Shown here piece by piece: positions 50,869 through 63,400 of a DNA stretch of 64,000 nucleotides. The notes under the pieces are model-generated. The model did no database searches, was not told where the DNA came from, and was given only the letters and a program-made list of their open reading frames with translations. Each line of letters opens with the position of its first letter. Positions within the stretch are counted from its first letter, which is position 1. The DNA is from Taudactylus pleione (taxonomy: Eukaryota; Chordata; Amphibia; Anura; Myobatrachidae): assembly GCA_031769625.1 (NCBI GenBank), contig JAUIMM010002292.1, positions 186,001-250,000 of the forward strand. Direction: 5' to 3'. A program made the translations under genes and the position numbers.

Positions 50869-51281
50869 CTTTGTGTTATCTCCTCTTGTAGCAAACACAG
50901 ACAGCTCAAAATTTCACTGGATGTGTTGAAGACTAAGACCCACAAATGTGATGTGAAATGGTTTTTCTCCCATGTTGCGTTTAAGAGAAAACAGCAAATG
51001 CACGTTTTAGGCCAAAATGCATTGAAAGCAATGGAAACAACAAAAGCGCATACTTTGTGATATCTCCTCTTGTAGCAAACACAGACAGCTCAAAATTTCA
51101 CTGGATGTGTTGAAGACCAAGACCCACAAATGTGATGTGAAATGGTTTTTCTCCCATGTTGCATTTAAGAGAAAACAGCAAATGCACGTTTTAGGCCAAA
51201 ATGCATTGAATGCAATGGAAACAACAAAAGCGCATACTTTGTGATATCTCCTCTTGTAGCAAACACAGACAGCTCAAAATT

Positions 51282-51681
51282 TCACTGGATGTGTTGAAGA
51301 CCAAGACCCACAAATGTGATGTGAAATGGTTTTTCTCCCATGTTGCGTTTAAGAGAAAACAGCAAATGCTCCTTTTTGGCCAAAATGCATTGAAAGCAGT
51401 GGAAGCAACAAAAGCGCATACTTTGTGTTATCTCCTCTTGTAGCAAACACAGACAGCTCAAAATTTCACTGGATGTGTTGAAGACCAAGACCCACAAATG
51501 TGATGTGAAATGGTTTTTCTCCCATGTTGCGTTTAAGAGAAAACAGCAAATGCTCCTTTTTGGCCAAAATGCATTGAAAGCAGTGGAAGCAACAAAAGCG
51601 CATACTTTGTGTTATCTCCTCTTGTAGCAAACACAGACAGCTCAAAATTTCACTGGATGTGTTGAAGACCAAGACCCACAA
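51282..51681. repeat. Adjacent identical monomers (single-unit duplication)
   Basis: Two neighbouring 184-bp units carry the same unusual combination, 'gctcctttttggcc' with 'gcagtggaagcaac' (51,368 and 51,552), and appear identical. Elsewhere this type occurs singly (for example at 45,666), so the pair looks like a fresh one-monomer duplication by slippage or unequal exchange. Confidence 0.8.
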
Positions 51682-51911
51682 ATGTGATGTGAAATGGTTT
51701 TTCTCCCATGTTGCATTTAAGAGAAAACAGCAAATGCACGTTTTAGGCCAAAATGCATTGAAAGCAATGAAAACAACAAAAGCGCATACTTTGTGATATC
51801 TCCTCTTGTAGCAAACACAGACAGCTCAAAATTTCACTGGATATGTTGAAGACCAAGACCCACAAATGTGATGTGAAATGGTTTTTCTCCCATGTTGCGT
51901 TTAAGAGAAAA

Positions 51912-52524
51912 CAGCAGTTGCTCGTTTTAGGCCAAAATGCATTGAAAGCAATGGAAACAACAAAAGCGCATACTTTGTGTTATCTCCTCTTGTAGCAAAC
52001 ACAGACAGCTCAAAATTTCACTGGATGTGTTGAAAACCAAAACCCACAAATGTGATGTGAAATGGTTTTTCTCCCATGTTGCATTTAAGAGAAAACAGCA
52101 AATGCACGTTTTAGGCCAAAATGCATGGAAAGCAATGGAAACAACAAAAGCGCATACTTTGTGATATCTCCTCTTGTAGCAAAGACAGACAGCTCAAAAT
52201 TTCACTGGATGTGTTGAAGACCAAGACCCACAAATGTGATGTGAAATGATTTTTCTCCCATGTTGCGTTTAAGAGAAAACAGCAATTGCTCATTTTAGGC
52301 CAAAATGCTTTGAAAGCAGTGGAAACAACAAAAGCGCATACTTTGTGATATCTCCTCTTGTAGCAAACACAGACAGCATAAAATTTCACTGGATGTGTTG
52401 AAGACCAATACCCACAAATGTGATGTGAAATGGTTTTTTTCCCATGTTGCATTTAAGAGAAAAAAGCAAATGCACGTTTTAGTCCAAAATGCATTGAAAG
52501 CAATGGAAACAACAAAAGCGCTTA
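51912..52524. repeat. Right-family cassette, copy 4
   Basis: All cassette marks are present, only 1,656 bp (9 monomers) after copy 3. The following monomer has 'gaagacaaag' (52,584) where other copies have 'gaagactaag'. Confidence 0.9.
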
Positions 52525-55500
52525 CTTTGTGTTATCTCCTCTTGTAGCAAACACAGACAGCTCAAAATTTCACTGGATGTGTTGAAGACAAAGACCCACA
52601 AATGTGATGTGAAATGGTTTTTCTCCCATGTTGCATTTAAGAGAAAACAGCAAATGCACATTTTAGGCCAAAATGCATTGAAAGCAATGGAAACAACAAA
52701 AGCGCATACTTTGTGATATCTCCTCTTGTAGCAAACACAGACAGCTCAAAATTTCACTGGATGTGTTGAAGACCAAGACCCACAAATGTGATGTGAAATG
52801 GTTTTTCTCCCATGTTGCTTTTAAGAGAAAACAGCAAATGCTCGTTTTTGGCAAAAATGCATTGAAAGCAGTGGAAACAACAAAAGCGCATACTTTGTGT
52901 TATCTCCTCTTGTAGCAAACACAGACAGCTCAAAATTTCACTGGATGTGTTGAAGACCAAGACCCACAAATGTGATGTGAAACGGTTTTTCTCCCATGTT
53001 GCATTTAAGAGAAAACAGCAAATGCACGTTTTAGGCCAAAATGCATGGAAAGCAATGGAAACAACAAAAGCGCATACTTTGTGATATCTCCTCTTGTAGC
53101 AAACACAGACAGCTCAGAATTTCACTGGATGTGTTGAAGACCAATACCCACAAATGTGATGTGAAATGGTTTTTCTCCCATGTTGCATTTAAGAGAAAAC
53201 AGCAAATGCACGTTTTAGGCCAAAATGCAATGAAAGCAATGGAAACAACAAAAGCACATACTTTGTGTTATCTCCTCTTGTAGCAAACACAGACAGCTCA
53301 AAATTTCACTGGATGTGTTGAAGACCAAGACCCACAAATGTGATGTGAAATGGTTTTTCTCCCATGTTGCGTTTAAGAGAAAACAGCAATTGCTCGTTTT
53401 AGGCCAAAATGCATTGAAAGCAATGGAAACAACAAAAGCGCATACTTTGTGTTATCTCCTCTTGTAGCAAACACAGACAGCTCAAAATTTCACTGGATGT
53501 GTTGAAGACTAAGACCCACAAATGTGATGTGAAATGGTTTTTCTCCCATGTTGCATTTAAGAGAAAACAGCAAATGCACGTTTTAGGCCAAAATGCATTG
53601 AAAGCAATGGAAACAACAAAAGCACATACTTTGTTATATCTCCTCTTGTAGCAAACACAGACAGCTCAAAATTTCACTGGATGTGTTGAAGACCAAGACC
53701 CACAAATGTGATGTGAAATGGATTTTCTCCCATGTTGCATTTAATAGAAAACAGCAAATGCACGTTTTAGGCCAAAATGCATGGAAAGCAATGGAAACAA
53801 CAAAAGCGCATACTTTGTGATATCTCCTCTTGTAGCAAAGATAGACAGCTCAAAATTTCACTGGATGTGTTGAAGACCAAGACCCACAAATGTGATGTGA
53901 AATGGTTTTTCTCCCATGTTGCATTTAAGAGAAAACAGCAAATGCATGTTTTAGGCCAAAATGCATTGAAAGAAATGGAAACAACAAAAGCGCATACTTT
54001 GTGATATCTCCTCTTGTAGCAAACACAGACAGCTCAAAATTTCACTGGATGTGTTGAAGACCAAGACCCACAAATGTGATGTGAAATGGTTTTTCTCCCA
54101 TGTTGCGTTTAAGAGAAAACAGCAATTGCTCGTTTTAGGCCAAAATGCATTGAAAGCAATGGAAACAACAAAAGTGCATACTTTGTGTTATCTCCTCTTG
54201 TAGCAAACACAGACAGCTCAAAATTTCACTGGATGTGTTGAAGACCAAGACCCACAAATGTGATGTGAAATGGTTTTTCTCCCATGTTGCATTCAAGAGA
54301 AAACAGCAAATGCACGTTTTAGGCCAAAATGCATGGAAAGCAATGGAAACAACAAAAGCGCATACTTTGTGATATCTCCTCTTGTAGCTAACACAGACAG
54401 CTCAAAATTTCACTGGATGTGTTGAAGACCAAAACCCACAAATGTGATGTGAAATGGTTTTTCTCCCATGTTGCGTTTAAGAGAAAACAGCAAATGCTCG
54501 TTTTAGGACGAAATGCATTGAAAGCAATGGAAACAACAAAAGCACATACTTTGTGTTATCTCCTCTTGTAGCAAACACAGACAGCTCAAAATTTCACTGG
54601 ATGTGTTGAAGACCATGACCCACAAATGTGATTTGAAATGGTTTTTCTCCCATGTTGCATTTAAGAGAAAACAGCAAATGCACGTTTTAGGCCAAAATGC
54701 ATTGAAAGCAATGGAAACAACAAAAGCATATACTTTGTGATATCTCCTCTTGTAGCAAACACAGACAGCTCAAAATTTCACTGGATGTGTTGAAGACCAA
54801 GACCCACAAATGTGATGTGAAATGGTTTTTCTCCCATGTTGTGTTTAAGAGAAAACAGCAATTGCTCGTTTTAGGCCAAAATGCATTGAAAGCAATGGAA
54901 ACAACAAAAGCGCATACTTTGTGTTATCTCCTCTTGTAGCAAACACAGACAGCTCAAAATTTCACTGGATGTGTTGAAGACCAAGACCCACAAATGTTAT
55001 GTGAAATGGTTTTTCTCCCATGTTGCATTTAAGAGAAAACAGCAAATGCACGTTTTAGGCCAAAATGCATTGAAAGAAATGGAAACAACAAAAGCGCATA
55101 CTTTGTGATATCTCCTCTTGTAGCAAACACAGACAGCTCAACATTTCACTGGATGTGTTGAAGACCAAGACCCACAAATGTGATGTGAAATGGTTTTTCT
55201 CCCATGTTGCGTTTAAGAGAAAACAGCAAATGCTCCTTTTTGGCAAAAATGCATTGAAAGCAGTGGAAGCAACAAAAGCGCATACTTTGTGTTATCTCCT
55301 CTTGTAGCAAACACAGACAGCTCAAAATTTCACTGGATGTGTTGAAGACCAAGACCCACAAATGTGATGTGAAATGGTTTTTCTCCCATGTTGCATTTAA
55401 GAGAAAACAGCAAATGCACGTTTTAGGCCAAAATGCATTGAAAGCAATGGAAACAACAAAAGCGCATACTTTGTGATATCTCCTCTTGTAGCAAACACAG

Positions 55501-55591
55501 ACAGCTCAAAATTTCACTGGATATGTTGAAGACCAAGACCCACAAATGTGATGTGAAATGGTTTTTCTCCCATGTTGCGTTTAAGAGAAAA

Positions 55592-56204
55592 CAGCAGTTG
55601 CTCGTTTTAGGCCAAAATGCATTGAAAGCAATGGAAACAACAAAAGCGCATACTTTGTGTTATCTCCTCTTGTAGCAAACACAGACAGCTCAAAATTTCA
55701 CTGGATGTGTTGAAAACCAAAACCCACAAATGTGATGTGAAATGGTTTTTCTCCCATGTTGCATTTAAGAGAAAACAGCAAATGCACGTTTTAGGCCAAA
55801 ATGCATGGAAAGCAATGGAAACAACAAAAGCGCATACTTTGTGATATCTCCTCTTGTAGCAAAGACAGACAGCTCAAAATTTCACTGGATGTGTTGAAGA
55901 CCAAGACCCACAAATGTGATGTGAAATGATTTTTCTCCCATGTTGCGTTTAAGAGAAAACAGCAATTGCTCATTTTAGGCCAAAATGCTTTGAAAGCAGT
56001 GGAAACAACAAAAGCGCATACTTTGTGATATCTCCTCTTGTAGCAAACACAGACAGCATAAAATTTCACTGGATGTGTTGAAGACCAATACCCACAAATG
56101 TGATGTGAAATGGTTTTTTTCCCATGTTGCATTTAAGAGAAAAAAGCAAATGCACGTTTTAGTCCAAAATGCATTGAAAGCAATGGAAACAACAAAAGCG
56201 CTTA
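55592..56204. repeat. Right-family cassette, copy 5
   Basis: All cassette marks are present, 3,680 bp (20 monomers) after copy 4. The next monomer has the private variant 'acaaatatgatg' at about 56,278. Confidence 0.9.
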
Positions 56205-57017
56205 CTTTGTGTTATCTCCTCTTGTAGCAAACACAGACAGCTCAAAATTTCACTGGATGTGTTGAAGACTAAGACCCACAAATATGATGTGAAATGGTTT
56301 TTCTCCCATGTTGCATTTAAGAGAAAACAGCAAATGCACGTTTTAGGCCAAAATGCATTGAAAGCAATGGAAACAACAAAAGCGCATACTTTGTGATATC
56401 TCCTCTTGTAGCAAACACAGACAGCTCAAAATTTCACTGGATGTGTTGAAGACCAAGACCCACAAATGTGATGTGAAATGGTTTTTCTCCCATGTTGCAT
56501 TTAAGAGAAAACAGCAAATGCACGTTTTAGGCCAAAATGCATTGAATGCAATGGAAACAACAAAAGCGCATACTTTGTGATATCTCCTCTTGTAGCAAAC
56601 ACAGACAGCTCAAAATTTCACTGGATGTGTTGAAGACCAATACCCACAAATGTGATGTGAAATGGTTTTTCTCCCATGTTGCATTTAAGAGAAAACAGCA
56701 AATGCACGTTTTAGGCCAAAATGCAATGAAAGCAATGGAAACAACAAAAGCACATACTTTGTGTTATCTCCTCTTGTAGCAAACACAGACAGCTCAAAAT
56801 TTCACTGGATGTGTTGAAGACCAAGACCCACAAATGTGATGTGAAATGGTTTTTCTCCCATGTTGCTTTTAAGAGAAAACAGCAAATGCTCGTTTTTGGC
56901 AAACATGCATTGAAAGCAGTGGAAACAACAAAAGCGCATACTTTGTGTTATCTCCTCTTGTAGCAAACACAGACAGCTCAAAATTTCACTGGATGTGTTG
57001 AAGACCAAGACCCACAA

Positions 57018-58351
57018 ATGTGATGTGAAATGGTTTTTCTCCCATGTTGCGTTTAAGAGAAAACAGCAATTGCTCGTTTTAGGCCAAAATGCTTTGAAAG
57101 CAATGGAAACAACAAAAGCGCATACTTTGTGTTATCTCCTCTTGTAGCAAACACAGACAGCTCAAAATTTCACTGGATGTGTTGAAGACTAAGACCCACA
57201 AATGTGATGTGAAATGGTTTTTCTCCCATGTTGCATTTAAGAGAAAACAGCAAATGCACGTTTTAGGCCAAAATGCATTGAAAGCAATGGAAACAACAAA
57301 AGCGCATACTTTGTTATATCTCCTCTTGTAGCAAACACAGACAGCTCAAAATTTCACTGGATGTGTTGAAGACCAAGACCCACAAATGTGATGTGAAATG
57401 GTTTTTCTCCCATGTTGCATTTAAGAGAAAACAGCAAATGCACGTTTTAGGCCAAAATGCATGGAAAGCAATGGAAACAACAAAAGCGCATACTTTGTGA
57501 TATCTCCTCTTGTAGCAAAGATAGACAGCTCAAAATTTCACTGGATGTGTTGAAGACCAAGACCCACAAATGTGATGTGAAATGGTTTTTCTCCCATGTT
57601 GCGTTTAAGAGAAAACAGCAATTGCTCGTTTTAGGGCAAAATGCATTGAAAGCAAAGGAAACAACAAAAGCGCATACTTTGTGTTATCTCCTCTTGTAGC
57701 AAACACAGACAGCTCAAAATTTCACTGGATGTGTTGAAGACCAAGACCCACAAATGTGATGTGAAATGGTTTTTCTCCCATGTTGCATTTAAGAGAAAAC
57801 AGCAAATGCACGTTTTAGGCCAAAATGCATGGAAAGCAATGGAAACAACAAAAGCGCATACTTTGTGATATCTCCTCTTGTAGCTAACACAGACAGCTCA
57901 AAATTTCACTGGATGTGTTGAAGACCAAAACCCACAAATGTGATGTGAAATGGTTTTTCTCCCATGTTGCGTTTAAGAGAAAACAGCAAATGCTCGTTTT
58001 AGGCCAAAATGCATTGAAAGCAATGGAAACAACAAAAGCACATACTTTGTGTTATCTCCTCTTGTAGCAAACACAGACAGCTCAAAATTTCACTGGATGT
58101 GTTGAAGACCAAGACCCACAAATGTGATGTGAAATGGTTTTTCTCCCATGTTGCATTTAAGAGAAAACAGCAAATGCACGTTTTTGGCCAAAATGCATTG
58201 AAAGCAATGGAAACAACAAAAGCGCATACTTTGTGATATCTCCTCTTGTAGCAAACACAGACAGCTCAAAATTTCACTGGATATGTTGAAGACCAAGACC
58301 CACAAATGTGATGTGAAATGGTTTTTCTCCCATGTTGCGTTTAAGAGAAAA
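57018..58351. repeat. Right-family monomers between cassettes 5 and 6
   Basis: They include Q with 'gctttgaaagc' (57,091), 'tttgttatatc' (57,313), 'aaagatagac' (57,518), 'tttagggcaaaatg' with 'gcaaaggaaac' (57,631-57,659) and 'gtagctaacac' (57,882). The order resembles 43,240-45,200 with monomers missing. No other sequence type is present. Confidence 0.7.
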
Positions 58352-58964
58352 CAGCAGTTGCTCGTTTTAGGCCAAAATGCATTGAAAGCAATGGAAACAA
58401 CAAAAGCGCATACTTTGTGTTATCTCCTCTTGTAGCAAACACAGACAGCTCAAAATTTCACTGGATGTGTTGAAAACAAAAACCCACAAATGTGATGTGA
58501 AATGGTTTTTCTCCCATGTTGCATTTAATAGAAAACAGCAAATGCACGTTTTAGGCCAAAATGCATGGAAAGCAATGGAAACAACAAAAGCGCATACTTT
58601 GTGATATCTCCTCTTGTAGCAAAGACAGACAGCTCAAAATTTCACTGGATGTGTTGAAGACCAAGACCCACAAATGTGATGTGAAATGATTTTTCTCCCA
58701 TGTTGCGTTTAAGAGAAAACAGCAATTGCTCATTTTAGGCCAAAATGCTTTGAAAGCAGTGAAAACAAAAAAAGCGCATACTTTGTGATATCTCCTCTTG
58801 TAGCAAACACAGACAGCATAAAATTTCACTGGATGTGTTGAAGACCAATACCCACAAATGTGATGTGAAATGGTTTTTTTCCCATGTTGCATTTAAGAGA
58901 AAAAAGCAAATGCACGTTTTAGTCCAAAATGCATTGAAAGCAATGGAAACAACAAAAGCGCTTA
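58352..58964. repeat. Right-family cassette, copy 6
   Basis: All cassette marks are present, 2,760 bp (15 monomers) after copy 5. Private changes are 'gaaaacaaaaaccc' (58,473), 'tttaatagaaa' (58,524) and 'gtgaaaacaaaaaaagc' (58,759), which make it the most diverged of the seven. Confidence 0.9.
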
Positions 58965-59823
58965 CTTTGTGTTATCTCCTCTTGTAGCAAACACAGACAG
59001 CTCAAAATTTCACTGGATGTGTTGAAGACTAAGACCCACAAATGTGATGTGAAATGGTTTTTCTCCCATGTTGCATTTAAGAGAAAACAGCAAATGCACG
59101 TTTTAGGCCAAAATGCATTGAAAGCAATGGAAACAACAAAAGCGCATACTTTGTGATATCTCCTCTTGTAGCAAACACAGACAGCTCAAAATTTCACTGG
59201 ATGTGTTGAAGACCAAGACCCACAAATGTGATGTGAAATGGTTTTTCTCCCATGTTGCTTTTAAGAGAAAACAGCAAATGCTCGTTTTTGGCAAAAATGC
59301 ATTGAAAGCAGTGGAAACAACAAAAGCGCATACTTTGTGTTATCTCCTCTTGTAGCAAACACAGACAGCTCAAAATTTCACTGGATGTGTTGAAGACCAA
59401 GACCCACAAATGTGATGTGAAATGGTTTTTATCCCATGTTGCATTTAAGAGAAAACAGCAAATGCACGTTTTAGGCCAAAATGCATTGAATGCAATGGAA
59501 ACAACAAAAGCGCATACTTTGTGATATCTCCTCTTGTAGCAAACACAGACAGCTCAAAATTTCACTGGATGTGTTGAAGACCAAGACCCACAAATGTGAT
59601 GTGAAATGGTTTTTCTCCCATGTTGCATTTAAGAGAAAACAGCAAATGCACGTTTTAGGCCAAAATGCATTGAAAGCAATGGAAACAACAAAAGCGCATA
59701 CTTTGTGATATCTCCTCTTGTAGCAAACACAGACAGCTCAAAATTTCACTGGATATGTTGAAGACCAAGACCCACAAATGTGATGTGAAATGGTTTTTCT
59801 CCCATGTTGCGTTTAAGAGAAAA

Positions 59824-60436
59824 CAGCAGTTGCTCGTTTTAGGCCAAAATGCATTGAAAGCAATGGAAACAACAAAAGCGCATACTTTGTGTTATCTCCT
59901 CTTGTAGCAAACACAGACAGCTCAAAATTTCACTGGATGTGTTGAAAACCAAAACCCACAAATGTGATGTGAAATGGTTTTTCTCCCATGTTGCATTTAA
60001 GAGAAAACAGCAAATGCACGTTTTAGGCCAAAATGCATGGAAAGCAATGGAAACAACAAAAGCGCATACTTTGTGATATCTCCTCTTGTAGCAAAGACAG
60101 ACAGCTCAAAATTTCACTGGATGTGTTGAAGACCAAGACCCACAAATGTGATGTGAAATGATTTTTCTCCCATGTTGCGTTTAAGAGAAAACAGCAATTG
60201 CTCATTTTAGGCCAAAATGCTTTGAAAGCAGTGGAAACAACAAAAGCGCATACTTTGTGATATCTCCTCTTGTAGCAAACACAGACAGCATAAAATTTCA
60301 CTGGATGTGTTGAAGACCAATACCCACAAATGTGATGTGAAAGGGTTTTTTTCCCATGTTGCATTTAAGAGAAAAAAGCAAATGCACGTTTTAGTCCAAA
60401 ATGCATTGAAAGCAATGGAAACAACAAAAGCGCTTA
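59824..60436. repeat. Right-family cassette, copy 7
   Basis: All cassette marks are present, 1,472 bp (8 monomers) after copy 6. A private change is 'gaaagggttttttt' at 60,340. The monomer after it has 'gagaacacagc' (60,554). Confidence 0.9.
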
Positions 60437-63400
60437 CTTTGTGTTATCTCCTCTTGTAGCAAACACAGACAGCTCAAAATTTCACTGGATGTGTTGAAGA
60501 CTAAGACCCACAAATGTGATGTGAAATGGTTTTTCTCCCATGTTGCATTTAAGAGAACACAGCAAATGCACGTTTTAGGCCAAAATGCATTGAAAGCAAT
60601 GGAAACAACAAAAGCGCATACTTTGTGATATCTCCTCTTGTAGCAAACACAGACAGCTCAAAATTTCACTGGATGTGTTGAAGACCAAGACCCACAAATG
60701 TGATGTGAAATGGTTTTTCTCCCATGTTGCATTTAAGAGAAAACAGCAAATGCATGTTTTAGGCCAAAATGCATTGAATGCAATGGAAACAACAAAAGCG
60801 CATACTTTGTGATATCTCCTCTTGTAGCAAACACAGACAGCTCAAAATTTCACTGGATGTGTTGAAGACCAATACCCACAAATGTGATGTGAAATGGTTT
60901 TTCTCCCATGTTGCATTTAAGAGAAAACAGCAATGCACGTTTTAGGCCAAAATGCAATGAAAGCAATGGAAACAACAAAAGCACATACTTTGTGTTATCT
61001 CCTCTTGTAGCAAACACAGACAGCTCAAAATTTCACTGGATGTGTTGAAGACCAAGACCCACAAATGTGATGTGAAATGGTTTTTCTCCCATGTTGCTTT
61101 TAAGAGAAAACAGCAAATGCTCGTTTTTGGCAAAAATGCATTGAAAGCAGTGGAAACAACAAAAGCGCATACTTTGTGTTATCTCCTCTTGTAGCAAACA
61201 CAGACAGCTCAAAATTTCACTGGATGTGTTGAAGACCAAGACCCACAAATGTGATGTGAAATGGTTTTTCTCCCATGTTGCGTTTAAGAGAAAACAGCAA
61301 TTGCTCGTTTTAGGCCAAAATGCTTTGAAAGCAATGGAAACAACAAAAGCGCATACTTTGTGTTATCTCCTCTTGTAGCAAACACAGACAGCTCAAAATT
61401 TCACTGGATGTGTTGATGACTAAGACCCACAAATGTGATGTGAAATGGTTTTTCTCCCATGTTGCATTTAAGAGAAAACAGCAAATGCACGTTTTAGGCC
61501 AAAATGCATTGAAAGCAATGGAAACAACAAAAGCGCATACTTTGTTATATCTCCTCTTGTAGCAAACACAGACAGCTCAAAATTTCACTGGATGTGTTGA
61601 AGACCAAGACCCACAAATGTGATGTGAAATGGTTTTTCTCCCATGTTGCATTTAAGAGAAAACAGCAAATGCACGTTTTAGGCCAAAATGCATGGAAAGC
61701 AATGGAAACAACAAAAGCGCATACTTTGTGATATCTCCTCTTGTAGAAAACACAGACAGCTCAAAATTTCACTGGATGTGTTGAAGACCAAAACCCACAA
61801 ATGTGATGTGAAATGGTTTTTCTCCCATGTTGCGTTTAAGAGAAAACAGCAAATGCTCGTTTTAGGCCAAAATGCATTGAAAGCAATGGAAACAACAAAA
61901 GCGCATACTTTGTGATATCTCCTCTTGTAGCAAACACAGACAGCTCAAAATTTCACTGGATGTGTTGAAGACCAAGACCCACAAATGTGATGTGAAATGG
62001 TTTTTCTCCCATGTTGCATTTAAGAGAAAACAGCAAATGCACGTTTTAGGCCAAAATGCATGGAAAGCAATGGAAACAACAAAAGCGCATACTTTGTGAT
62101 ATCTCCTCTTGTAGCAAACACAGACAGCTCAAAATTTCACTGGATGTGTTGAAGACCAAAACCCACAAATGTGATGTGAAATGGTTTTTCTCCCATGTTG
62201 CGTTTAAGAGAAAACAGCAAATGCTCGTTTTAGGCCAAAATGCATTGAAAGAAATGGAAACAACAAAAGCGCATACTTTGTGATATCTCCTCTTGTAGCA
62301 AACACAGACAGCTCAAAATTTCACTGGATGTGTTGAAGACCAATACCCACAAATGTGATGTGAAATGATTTTTCTCCCATGTTGCGTTTAAGAGAAAACA
62401 GCAATTGCTCGTTTTAGGCCAAAATGCATTGAAAGCAGTGGAAACAACAAAAGCGCATACTTTGTGATATCTCCTCTTGTATCAAACACAGACAGCTCAA
62501 AATTTCACTGGATGTGTTGAAGACCAAGACCCACAAATGTGATGTGAAATGGTTTTTTTCCCATGTTGCATTTAAGAGAAAAAAGCAAATGCACGTTTTA
62601 GGCCAAAATGCATTGAAAGCAATGGAAACAACAAAAGCGCATACTTTGTGTTATCTCCTCTTGTAGCAAACACAGACAGCTCAAAATTTCACTGGATGTG
62701 TTGAAGACCAAGACCCACAAATGTGATGTGAAATGGTTTTTCTCCCATGTTGCATTTAAGAGAAAACAGCAAATGCACGTTTTAGGCCAAAATGCATGGA
62801 AAGCAATGGAAACAACAAAAGCATATACTTTGTGATATCTCCTCTTGTAGCAAACACAGACAGCTCAAAATTTCACTGGATGTGTTGAAGACCAAGACCC
62901 ACAAATGTGATGTGAAATGGTTTTTCTCCCATGTTGCATTTAAGAGAAAACAGCAAATGCACGTTTTAGGCCAAAATGCATGGAAAGCAATGGAAACAAC
63001 AAAAGCGCATACTTTGTGATATCTCCTCTTGTAGCTAACACAGACAGCTCAAAATTTCACTGGATGTGTTGAAGACCAAAACCCACAAATGTGATGTGAA
63101 ATGGTTTTTCTCCCATGTTGCGTTTAAGAGAAAACAGCAAATGCTCGTTTTAGGCCAAAATGCATTGAAAGCAATGGAAACAACAAAAGCGCATACTTTG
63201 TGTTATCTCCTCTTATAGCAAACACAGACAGCTCAAAATTTCACTGGATGTGTTGAAGACCAAGACCCACAAATGTGATGTGAAATGGTTTTTCTCCCAT
63301 GTTGCATTTAAGAGAAAACAGCAAATGCACGTTTTAGGCCAAAATGCATGGAAAGCAATGGAAACAACAAAAGCGCATACTTTGTGATATCTCCTCTTGT

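Larger units (their letters stand above)
46208..51911. repeat. 31-monomer right-family unit (5,704 bp)
   Basis: The interval from cassette 2 to cassette 4 is repeated from cassette 4 onward. The offset is 5,704 bp to about 47,230, 5,520 bp to about 47,780, then 5,336 bp to about 51,280. For example 46,959 matches 52,663, 47,521 matches 53,041 and 49,719 matches 55,055. The two offset steps correspond to two R-class monomers, near 47,234 and 47,786, that are absent from the second copy. A shared oddity is 'taggatgaaatg' at 49,167, matched by 'taggacgaaatg' at 54,503. Confidence 0.85.
51912..56650. repeat. Second copy of the right-family unit (about 26 monomers, truncated)
   Basis: It matches 46,208-51,280 as described for the previous unit, including 'aaacggttttt' (52,980, compare 47,460) and 'ctcaacatttc' (55,138, compare 49,802). 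Private changes include 'ctcagaatttc' (53,114), 'atggattttctcc' (53,718) and 'gcattcaagag' (54,289). Past about 56,650 the order instead follows the block seen at 42,890-43,400. Confidence 0.8.
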
